Source: Ptychodera flava (taxonomy: Eukaryota; Hemichordata; Enteropneusta; Ptychoderidae). From it: a stretch of DNA of 64,000 bases. A program made the translations under genes and the position numbers. The notes below the pieces were generated by a model. That model worked only from the letters and a program-made list of their open reading frames with translations. It was not told where the DNA came from and did not search any database. The stretch spans positions 34,113,541 to 34,177,540 of the forward strand of contig NC_091931.1 of assembly GCF_041260155.1 (NCBI RefSeq), written 5' to 3'. Below, piece by piece: positions 55,001 through 64,000 of this stretch. Within the stretch, counting starts at the first letter, position 1. Each line of letters begins with the position of its first letter.

Positions 55001-58000
55001 CTTGCCACATGTTTGAAACGAGTGTGTAAAAAGTTGGATGTATAGTTGCCAAGCTCTAATGGTTATGGCAAATTTGTTTGTCACAGTTGTCTGGTTTAAT
55101 TTGCAGTTAGCAAATGTTATTTGAATTGTCCTTTGTTTCTTTCTGGTGTCGCCAGAAAATGTTCTTGATTTAACGAGTCATATATTGTACCATATCTCGA
55201 TGTGCAAGACCCACACATACTATACATAACTCTGTACATGTATACTTCCCTACAGGCTGGATTTCCGTGATTGGCGCCATCTGCATGCTAATCATTGCCG
55301 ATATACCTCATTTAGAAAGTATCTTTGAGAGAGTAGAATGGGCGACTTTACTCTTCTTTGCTGCACTCTTTGTCTTGATGGAGGTAGGTCCTTTGATCAT
55401 GTGATATGGTCACATGACTTTCACCTGATTGGTTGATCTCTTTTTATATTTGTTTTGCTGTATTAAGCAGAACTGTGAGATACACCATTGATCCACCTCC
55501 ACAGAATCATACAAATGAGAGAGTCATTAGAAATTTAGTACAAAGTGTAATCCAGAGGTGATGGAACTATTTGCTGTTGCTTAGTGGTCCAGTGTTGTTT
55601 TAATATTACTTTGTAATTACTAAGCAGCTGTCGAGACTTCTGGCATCAATGCATTAAAATGAACAGAGCAAATGTTATGGATCACATTTGAAAGAATCAC
55701 TCTGATAGGCAAGCAATGGTGATGATGATGATGATGAAGAGTAATAAAGATAAGATGACCTTGATAACGATGATGCAAATTACTTAATATTTTAGGGGCT
55801 TCATTACCTTGGCCTTATAGAGTTCATTGGTGATGCAGTGGCGGATCTTATAGCTGTAAGTTGACACTCTGACTACCAGGCAACCTTGTTGCTTCTGGTG
55901 ATCATTGAACATTGATGAATTTTTTCGGTTTTCTCTTGCTTTTTTCTGCCGCATAGTAAATGAAAACAAGACAGAGTGAGATAAATTGAAACTTGTTGCT
56001 TTGATAGTGAACTCAAACATACTAGGATGAGACTTCCAAGTTCAAAATTAATGTCAAACTTGTTTCCTTTGCCAATTGCATTGGTTTCCCTATCACCTTT
56101 CGCAATTTCTTAACCACCAAATGGCCTAATCCAGAATAGATGTGGCACTCTGACTGCTGCAGTGTTCTATGGAAAAATGGACATCATGCTATGTTATAGT
56201 GATACAAACAAACACATTAGGCTAAACATGTTCATGGTAATATATATACAGAGTTCTACATACATTACGGCGTGTGGTTTGTGTGAACTGTGGTCCGTTT
56301 GAATTCCTGGTTTAACCATTTTGCTTTGTTTTCTCAGAGTGTACCTAAAGAACATCAGTTGATGGTGGCAATCATCACAGTGCTGTGGGTGTCTGCTATT
56401 GCTTCGTCTTTCATTGATAACATACCATTCACAACAGCCATGGTGAGTATTATTCATTATTATACACCTACTGCCGTAACCTATGGGAGTTTGAGCGTCC
56501 AATAACTTTCCGTATTTTGTATAGTACGCGGAGTCCCGAATACGGGAGACGCGCGACGAACAATTTTCAGGGGTTTGTAGCAATTTTATTTCAACAATCG
56601 CGCGCGTTCCACTCATATAGCGTGTGCCGCATCCCTCAAAATTTACCATAGAATTAGTTTATACGGACGATTAATGGAGGGAGGTGTATAATAATAGGGT
56701 TATGCCCTGTATGGACGAGGGCTCAGTGAGTGATGTATTGGACGAGCCGAAGGCGAGTCCAATACGTCACTCACTGAGTCCGAGTCCATGCAGGGCCGTA
56801 TTTTGTGAATAACCCTATAGAATGAGCAACATACTGTGCCCTGGACTCTTTGAGTCAGTATTGGAATATTCTTGAAATGTCTTCAGTTCACCACACCACA
56901 CTGGACAGGACATATTATATTATATCTTTCCTTGTGTCAAAGAGAACTGTCTTGAGTCAGTGGGTATACATACTGAGCATGAGGATCGTCTTTCAAGCTT
57001 ATGATTATCTTTCGATCCGATTCGATATGAAGTATTAAAATGGCAAGGATGAGCGTCTTGTACATGCATTACCTTCAATATCTGTTGTCTGTGTGAGTGT
57101 GTACCAGTGCTTCTGTTATCTTAAAGTGTATGTCCCGCATAATTTCAAAGTTAATTTGGCTTAAAATGAGCCATGCTATATGATTTTGCCATTCCTAATT
57201 TATCAAATAAATGCATCACTCCAAGGAAACAACGCGGTTAAATATTATAAAAATGCAATTTGTTGTGCGACTTTGAAATTGGCTGCCATTCAGGTCGTTT
57301 CGGAATTCGCGGGCATTGCCACCGGAAATGACGTAACTAATAGAACATAACGAATGCTTACCGCTGAGGCTTCAAAATGGTGAGAAGTTACGCTTTTGGT
57401 GGCTGAACCGCAGCCATTGCCAGTTTATTGCATTTGAGGATGCCGTATTAGCCGCATTTGCCAAAATTACGAGAAAGGGTGGGAAAAGAGGCATTCAGAC
57501 AAGTGTTTTCTGCGGTGCACATTTTCGAGTGCCGTGACTTCGCGTCGAATAAACACAGTTCGGAAGCCAGATGTACGGTAAGATAGACTTTAATTCCTGG
57601 AGATACTACATCGATTATGTGATCGCAGTGCCGTACCAGTACAACCATTGTCACCAGAAAGCGTTCGCGTGTATCATCATCAACTGTGAACAAGAGCGAG
57701 AACAGCAGCAAGACTGCGACAGGTTGCTCAAAACATGTCAAGGGGGTGCGGGGGCCAGCGGAGAAGTATGGTATGGCCGTGTTTAAATCCACCTAGCCTA
57801 GATTCCTTTTCCGTCTGCTTGCCTCTGTACCTCCGTCCCGGTAGTGGGGACGGAGGTACGGAGGCAAGCGGACGGAAAAGGAATCTAGGCTAACATCCAC
57901 CAAGACTGAACGCCGATTCAGCTGCTTTACGAAAGTGATTGTAAATAAATAAATAAATACAAGTACTACATCTCATGTATGTGTAACTCTATAATTAGTA

Positions 58001-61000
58001 ACGTTAGGAGATATCTAATTTTATATTCCTAAAAAGTTTACGTAGTGATTGACTGACTCTGTGAGACTGAACGATAGGTTGTGTATAATACAGCACGGCG
58101 CTGCCAGTAACACGACACAACGTGTAGCAAAAAAGTTTCATACTGTTGACGAAGCAGTTGCGTTGTCGTCATCTGTTCCCTTCTGCTTGACTAAGTCTCC
58201 CCTAAAATATTTTAGCTTCTTTGAGAATTTCGCAGTCATGAAACAATGAACTCTGTGCTTTATATCGCTGACACTTAATCAAGAAAAAACCTGCGGAAGC
58301 GTAGCTGATCACTCCGTCACAGAAATGGCCAGCTGAGCCGCCCGGCCTCAGCTGCTGCCAGTGTGCCCGATATTTACATCACGTCAATTTTCATTTATCT
58401 CTTCCCGAGAATTTGGCTAGACATGTCTTCACGGTCACATATTTTTAAAAGTGCCAATGTTCATGTGAGGTTTTATAACGCCAAACTGAAGATTTTGCGG
58501 CGAGAATACTACTTTGGTGTTTATTCTAACGTGACCCTCAGCCTGTTCCTCTTCCAGCTGTTGATAGGAAAGATGTGTGTTATAATAAACGGTGGACAAT
58601 TTTCAACTTGATCTCTACTACATTATCTACAAGCGTCATGGTGTAATTCAAATTTTTACATACAGATTTTGAACGAGGCAGTTTATGTTGAGAAGTAATA
58701 ATAAGGTGGAATGGCAACTCCAGACTTTATTCATATTTTGGTAGCTGGCGGTTGTGTGTACGGTAGTGCACTGGTGTGTTTGACTGTGGTCACGGTGGGC
58801 TTGTCACAGACGCGACGGTCAACAAGAGTTCCGCTCTTGTTCTCGTTTAGGTTAGAGTCCCGACTGTTAAAATTTGCAGGCGTGTAAATTCTGAACAGCT
58901 TTGTCATATCTTCTGTGACGATGACATTCTCAGTTGCACTGCTTTCACTCATGAAATTATTACTATCTCCATAGTCAATGCACGAAGTCACCATCACGTG
59001 TTCTATTAGTGACGTCACAGCTACTTACGCCAAAACGGGGCGAGCTCGGCAATTTCCGGAAAATGTCGCCATGATTGAAGTCGAAAAGTGCAACTTTTCC
59101 CGTGTTTTCGTCGAAATAACATAATACAACCGTCTAAAAACTGCTCAAATAAGCTTCAGTTTGTGTGTAAATGTTTGTTTTATTAATACCAATTTCATTG
59201 ACAACCAGAACTAGAATATACGCCTCAAGTCAAACGAAAAAGCCTCAAAATGTGGCGGGACTCACACTTTAAGGAAGATTGTCAGTACACGTTCAGGTCA
59301 GTAGTAAAAACTCTCGACAAATGAAAAAAAAAAATTTTGCTTCAAACAAATGAAAGTTTATCTTTGGAGGGTGAAAGCCACTGTCAGGGATGTGAATAAA
59401 TGTAAACAATGGAGTATATGACTGTGGAGTAGGATTGTTCTATTAGGTAATGGGAGTTTATGGGTGGTATACAGAATGATATGGAACTGGGAACAGGTAA
59501 CCTTCTCTACGACAGTACTGTACATCATGGGAACTTCAATGTTGCCTTATTTTTCGAAATTTGTTTGGTCTGAAAAGAAATTTTACCAGCTGTAATGATC
59601 AATTACACTCTCCGAATCATTTCCATATTTGAGGTAAACTGGGATTAGAAGCTTAAACATGGATGTACAGCATTTACAAAAATCCTCTAACATCAGAGGA
59701 GGGGCTGTTCCATGAGCAGGAGGTTATGCTCAGATGAGTATGGTATTAGGTTATTGAAATGAAAAAAAGGAAAATAATTAAATGAGATGGGGAAAAAAAG
59801 GAAAATAATGAAATGTATGAAACTGATAAACTCTGGCTGATGATTCTTGTAATATTTGTCAAACAATGTATCTTTTTGACTCAAAATTTGTTCTTCCATT
59901 GTATATTTGTATTTACCACCCACTATGATATTAAAAAGTCCAGTTTCTTGACTCTGACAGAAACGGTTAGTAAGGCTGGCTTAACTAATAAACTTGTGTG
60001 AACGTATATTTGATTGCAAATATCGGCACACAACAATGCAGTGTGTGTGAGAATTAACCCAGACCCAGACCTGAGAAAGACTTAATTCTTTAAGATATAG
60101 AAAATGAAAATAGATTGGTTTTTGTATGGTATTAGTGCACACAGCTGCATGTTAAAGGGATACAGTCATCAGAACTTCGCTCAAAGGTCGTATGGGACCC
60201 ATACGACCAAAGTAAACACTGTATCCAAGGTACAATGGTCATTGATGAAAGTTAAAGCATGTCTACCATAATCTACGTCGTATAATTTAAATGTTGCCGA
60301 TATGACAATGAGGTGCATCTAGATATCGTGCACGAAATACATTGTTTGTAAACAAGAAAATCACACAGGCGCAGTTCCGACAACAGTTTCCCTTTAAGTT
60401 CATAATCTCAATGCAATAACGATTTTGTAAAAAAATTAAATTTATCAATACTTTGCACATTAGTTTGCAAATATGTGCACAATGATGTTATAAATTCATG
60501 CCTACTTCAGACAAAAGAGTTGAAGGAAAAGATTCATGAAAACATTTTAATGAAGGTCTTTTGATCGAGCTTTGACAGATTCTCCAACATTTTTTCACTT
60601 TAGATTCCAATCATCATCAACGTTAGTGCCACCAATGACCTTCCATTGAAACCCCTGGTGTGGTCCCTTGCCTATGGAGCATGTCTTGGCGGCAATGGGA
60701 CACTCATAGGTGCCTCTGCTAATGTGGTGTGTGCTGGAATTGCTGAGCAGCATGGATACACCATCACATTCAACCAGTTCTTCAAGTAAGCTGATGCAAC
60801 CTTAAATTTCTAGTCTACTTGATTCAGTGGAGCACTCTTTTTAAACACTGAGACTTGTGGCTCAAAATGGAAAAACTTGGATTTTTGCTCACTCTTTCCA
60901 CAAGAATTCTTTAAAATATTCCCTTTCAAAATCAAGAATAAAAATCTTGGGTCACTATGCAAAATTTGGTACTGGAGAAGCAAATTATCAAATAATTACC

Positions 61001-61524
61001 CACATGTGATATTCAAAATGGCCGCCATTCCTGTGTTTATTCTATAAGGATAAATAAAATTTCAGATTTTCACAAAAAGAAGCTGGTGAAAACTGAAGTT
61101 ATTCTGTTAGCTTCAAAATGTATACCCCAACAAGTGGCAGACCAAAAATAGTCTTGTAAAGCTGAGGAAGTCCAAACATCTGTTTCCATTATATCTTAAT
61201 ATAGTGGAAGTCTGACTGGGCTTTAGATATTCATGCACATGTAGCTATATTCAAGCTATGATGTGTAAACCAGTTTGGAACACAGCAAAGTTTTCCATAA
61301 TTTAATTTCTTTTTTTTTTTAAATACTAGATAAAACTAGTCCGGCTAGTGCATTCATACCAAGTACATGTATTTTTCACACCACTTAGAATTTGTTTAAT
61401 GATAAATATTTTTTATTTTATTTTCTCTGTTTCTAGGATTGGTTTTCCAATGATGTTGGTAACTACATTTGTAGCCATGATATACCTTCTCATATGCCAT
61501 GTGGCACTGGAATGGAATGACTGA
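37038..61524 (+). CDS. OCA2 (P protein), melanosomal-type anion permease
   Basis: Eighteen coding exons, all GT-AG: 37038-37183, 45046-45141, 45853-45910, 46646-46682, 47483-47723, 48798-48951, 49606-49743, 49880-50061, 51061-51199, 51679-51811, 52571-52718, 53329-53386, 54437-54542, 55256-55383, 55796-55855, 56338-56442, 60604-60785, 61437-61524. They join to 2199 nt, 732 residues (human about 838, with a longer N-terminus). Exon 1 holds the acidic dileucine signal DTTPLL, matching ENTPLL in human. Then come a first membrane segment ([14 protein letters not shown]), a luminal loop with N-glycosylation sites (NLS, NVT), and an ArsB/NhaD/CitMHS-type permease with [70 protein letters not shown] and [17 protein letters not shown], ending VALEWND. 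In vertebrates the protein sets melanosome chloride and pH balance. Exon 4 (37 nt, donor G/gttttg) is the least certain. Confidence 0.93.
38667..39359. mobile_element. Long-arm inverted-repeat element in OCA2 intron 1
   Basis: About 693 bp; arms 38667-38859 and 39157-39359 pair with each other: caccacatggaagccagaaat, (TTG)n, gaccaataaaattcaatgaa, gatgtcataagaaa and gacactatcattatttgacc all recur inverted. The (GTT)n/(AAC)n stretches in the arms have expanded separately. The 300-bp spacer has no frame. Confidence 0.85.
39360..41689. other. OCA2 intron 1, middle part
   Basis: No gene or clear repeat seen. Confidence 0.4.
41690..42040. mobile_element. MITE family 1 copy in OCA2 intron 1
   Basis: taaggtggtatatgcctcg at the left and cccgaggcacattctg at the right; interior phrases (aaagacttaaacttttgc, caatggctgccat, gctttaaaatggg) match the copy at 13092 in opposite orientation. 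Degraded ends. Confidence 0.7.
42041..45045. other. OCA2 intron 1, distal part
   Basis: About 3 kb up to the exon 2 acceptor. Short frames only; no coding exon or repeat I could support. Confidence 0.4.
48318..48674. mobile_element. MITE family 1 copy in OCA2 intron 5
   Basis: Same interior as the copies at 13092 and 41690 (aaagtcttaaacttttgctg, caaaatggccgccatcccc, gagctttaaaatgacccc) and the right end ggcgcattctaccttaa. Confidence 0.75.
49104..49346. mobile_element. MITE family 2 copy in OCA2 intron 6
   Basis: Left end TTAACCCTTTGAGTGCC; interior matches the copy at 32863; right end decayed. Confidence 0.75.
53794..53975. mobile_element. Hairpin MITE in OCA2 intron 12
   Basis: Inverted repeat centred near 53885: ctgaccattaacgtttattt, tgtgggc and aattaacgggc in the left arm return inverted in the right. 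The whole is CpG-rich compared with the intron around it. Confidence 0.85.
56694..56818. mobile_element. Hairpin MITE in OCA2 intron 16
   Basis: atagggttat ... gccctgtatggac ... ctcagtgagtgatgtattgg, then a spacer gagccgaaggcgag, then the complement ending ataaccctat. The preceding 250 bp (56449-56693) are also CpG-rich and may belong to a larger insertion. Confidence 0.8.
57121..59272. mobile_element. TTAA-flanked DNA element, 2.15 kb, in OCA2 intron 16
   Basis: Left end TTAAAGTGTATGTCCCGC; right end, read inward, TTAAAGTGTGAGTCCCGC. Local base composition is GC-richer than the surrounding intron. Near 57377-57535 the plus strand gives CQFIAFED and TSVFCGAHF in one frame, faintly like a THAP zinc finger (C-x2-H-F at its end), but a stop follows at once and no transposase is readable. 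TTAA ends with a THAP-like trace point to a Kolobok-type relic; that is inference. Confidence 0.6.
57794..57892. repeat. Near-perfect 99-bp hairpin
   Basis: Arms of 46 bp (57794-57839 and 57847-57892) differ at two positions; loop 7 bp. Arm sequence runs tagcctagattccttttccg then a CCTCC/GGAGG-rich part. It sits inside the 2.15-kb element and may be a separate insertion. Confidence 0.9.
60152..60397. mobile_element. TTAA-flanked MITE in OCA2 intron 16
   Basis: Left end TTAAAGGGATACAGTCATC; right end, read inward, TTAAAGGGAAACTGTTGTC, followed in both by GGAACT or AGAACT. 246 bp, no frame. It lies 200 bp before exon 17. Confidence 0.75.
60850..61200. mobile_element. Degraded MITE family 1 copy in OCA2 intron 17
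   Basis: caaaatggccgccattcctg, caagtggcagaccaaaaata and a right end catctgtttccattatatct match the family but the ends are worn. Confidence 0.6.
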
Positions 61525-61743
61525 TTTCTATCAGACTACAACCAAGATGAATCGATTTCAGATTTGTTTGCGTCTGTAGCCGTCTCATCTTGAAATGTTC
61601 GAGACGAACAATTAGGGTCAGCATGGTGTGAAAGTTTCACTTTACATTAGAATTAACGAACATGATTTTTTCAAGGAGTGCAGCTGATGAATTGCGATAT
61701 AAAAATGTACAGAGGTAGTAGATATTCTTTAGACAGGGATGTT

Positions 61744-61821
61744 TTAACCCTCTGAACCCCTCTCGGACAAAATGTTTGCATGATGTCATAGGTCACCAGG
61801 GGGTCAGGGTGCAAAGGTTAA
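61744..61821. mobile_element. Short TTAA-flanked MITE in the OCA2 3' flank
   Basis: TTAACCCTCTGAACCCC at the left and GGTGCAAAGGTTAA at the right, 78 bp. It lies about 220 bp past the OCA2 stop, so it may be part of the 3' UTR. Confidence 0.45.
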
Positions 61822-64000
61822 GAGTTCCATAAAAGTAAGGAGACTTGCTGTACAGAAATGAACACTTTTGTGAAGTTATCTGCAATAAGACAATCAACTT
61901 TTGACCTTAAGTTTGCATACTAATTCTTGTGTCAAAGGTCATCTTAAAGTTATGCCGATATGAAATTGATAAGTTGATCAGTACTGTTTTGTCAAATCGA
62001 TTTCATCTGACTTTTTGCTTACGCTACGCAGCTGCAGGACAAATTTCTAAGAGAAAGATGAATGTAATACTATAAAACACTTTGAATTAGCTGCATCCTT
62101 TTTTAGCGTTTTCGGTCTTTCTTTGCAATCGGCAGGTTTTAATGTAACTAAAAAGTCATCCAAATCATAGTATTAAATATAAGGAAACGTTTAAATAAGT
62201 GGCAGTGTAAATTAGAGAATTTACGGACTTAGCTAAATTTACTGAAAAAGGTTCTGGCTAAGAAGATATGTTTCACAGTAATAAGATTCCCATGGATACC
62301 CCAAAATTATATTTTTTCATATGCACTCCTGTGACCTGTCTGTGTGTCCACTGGTAGCATACATACATGTATGTAGATTCAACAACTATTTGTGTACGCA
62401 GTTCCCAATAACTTGATTTGAGTGCACAAAGATATCTTTGATATTTATAACAAACAACATGGCTGAAATGAAATTGTAAAATAGTTTCATTTAAAGTGAC
62501 CATTATGGTTTCCAACAATTTGATTTTCAAACTTTAAAGCAAATACGATAGAATCTGAAAAGAATCTTAGAATGTAAAAAAAATGGCAAATGCTTTTAAA
62601 ATATAAATGTGTATTATAACTTACAGAAATATGAGACAGAAATTCCTAATTCCAGGATTCAGTCTATAAATATGAACTCTTTAGAATATGTAAATAGGTA
62701 TATAGAAGAGAACTATTTCCCTTGAAAAGATTTTGTGATTTTGAAACAGGATGGTGCATACCTTTTATAGCCAGAGGGTGAATCTTCATTGCAAAAGGGG
62801 AACATGAGAACATGTGGAAAGATTTTGCTCAATTTTACCAACATTTGTTGCAAACCAACACCAGTCGTGAAACCCTTTGTCAAGCATTATCCCTTGCAAC
62901 TTCACAGCAGGGCTCACATGCACTGTATATCAATAGTCACAGCACAGGGAATTCACGGTCATAGTTACTAAATTAATAAAAATATGAAAATTATTATGAA
63001 TTTTAATAAAAATATGATTTTTTATTATTATTAATTGTAATAAAATATGAAATTATAATTATCATCATCATTATCATGTAGCAAAAATTGAAATCAAGGT
63101 TTGCCAACCCTTACGTAAAGTATTCTTCCCGTTACACACACTTTACACAACGGTTGGCGAATCTTGGTTTGAATTTTTGCTGCATGATGATGATGATGAT
63201 GATGATAATAAAAATTTTCATATTTTTTATTAAAATTAACAACCAGGAGCCTGGATTCCCTGTGGTCACTGTGGTTGACCTGTTACAGTACTCCTTGAAT
63301 GTATGCTTGAGTTATGAGTGTTAGTTTGTACAATAATACATCCCCAGTAAGGCCTGCTGAGATGGAGTTTCTTTACTACTGCTGCTTGTCTTGGACAAGC
63401 TGAAAGTCGTCAGTAATCATTGCATTTCCAGCTAAACTTTCAGTGATTTCAAGTAGATATTTAAACTGATCCAGCTGTCAAAACAGTGAATTGTGATAAC
63501 TGAAATGTCTTTCCTCTTAGAATACTCTGAACGTTCCCTTATTTAGCAAAGGTTTGGTCACCAAAGTAATCATCTGCAGAGGTTGGAGAGTTTTAGCCTT
63601 GCCGTCATTCTAATGTCGTACAGTCCTATTGTTTTGCCACAGGGTGAGTTTATAGTGTCAAGGAAAAGGGGCTGACAGGATGCCACTATTGATGGAAGGT
63701 CAAAATATACATCAAAGCCATCAAACTCAGTGGTTTTAGATAAATTGAGTTTCCAGTGTTTTTGCATTTTGGGCACTAAATAGAAAGAACACTAGTATGC
63801 TTTCCCCTAGTTTTGAAAAAGTTTCACAGACTTGACAAACAAGACAGCATATCACAGCGACAAATATACACAAGAAATATAAATACAAATGATATAGCAA
63901 AATGAAGTGGTCATTTTTGGGATAAATAACACTGAAATATATTCATTGTCATTCATGGATATTTTGAAAAGCAGGGTGTCATATTTGAATTTGAGGAAGT
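61822..64000. other. OCA2 3' flank
   Basis: No gene seen. An ATTAAA at 62172-62177 and an AATAAA near 62976 are possible poly(A) signals for OCA2; neither is compelling. Confidence 0.4.
63030..63240. mobile_element. Hairpin MITE with trinucleotide arms
   Basis: Left arm ttaattgtaataaaatatg ... (atc)n atgtagcaaaaattgaaatc aaggtttgccaacc; right arm the complement, with (ATG)n. Loop near 63130. The arm lengths differ through (ATC)n/(GAT)n slippage. Confidence 0.8.

Noticed and set aside
56194-56649. Minus-strand frame of 151 residues
   Set aside because: It overlaps OCA2 exon 16 in antisense and a CpG-rich insertion; no domain.

Overview
This is animal nuclear DNA: AT-rich, intron-bearing, and full of microsatellites and small inverted-repeat elements. 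Two independent sets of spliced genes can be read completely. Their products (neurexophilin/PC-esterase proteins and the OCA2 anion permease), the CR1/L2-like LINE tails and the dense TTAA-flanked hairpin elements fit an invertebrate deuterostome such as a hemichordate or cephalochordate. That assignment is inference; the sequence alone does not fix the species.

Region 1 (0.9-16.4 kb, minus strand) holds three complete NXPE-family genes in tandem, head to tail, named here NXPE-A, -B and -C. Each has four coding exons with the same intron phases: a signal-anchor exon, a long neurexophilin-domain exon, a 50-53 nt micro-exon, and a long PC-esterase exon. All splice sites are GT-AG, and the joined exons give 576, 577 and 561 residues. 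The family's extracellular/Golgi architecture implies membrane-anchored glycoproteins with a GDSL-type acyl-transfer or esterase fold. The three copies differ at the expected catalytic positions: only NXPE-C keeps every residue I looked for.

Region 2 (16.4-37 kb) has no gene I can establish. It holds a LINE fragment, a 908-bp nested palindrome flanked by 16-bp direct repeats, several diverged tandem arrays (units of about 110, 120, 130, 190 and 400 bp), TTAA-flanked MITEs and hairpins, plus one unassigned stretch with the look of an exon near 24.2 kb.

Region 3 (37.0-61.5 kb, plus strand) is a complete OCA2 (P protein) gene with 18 coding exons. They join in frame to 732 residues and can be aligned along nearly the whole length of the human protein, including the N-terminal TPLL sorting signal and the two permease signature loops. 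Its introns host at least nine inverted-repeat or MITE insertions, including a 2.15-kb TTAA-flanked element with a weak THAP-like remnant and an internal hairpin.

Region 4 (61.5-64 kb) is the OCA2 3' flank with two small inverted-repeat elements and no further recognised gene. The NXPE cluster and OCA2 lie tail-away from each other and there is no sequence sign that they act together.
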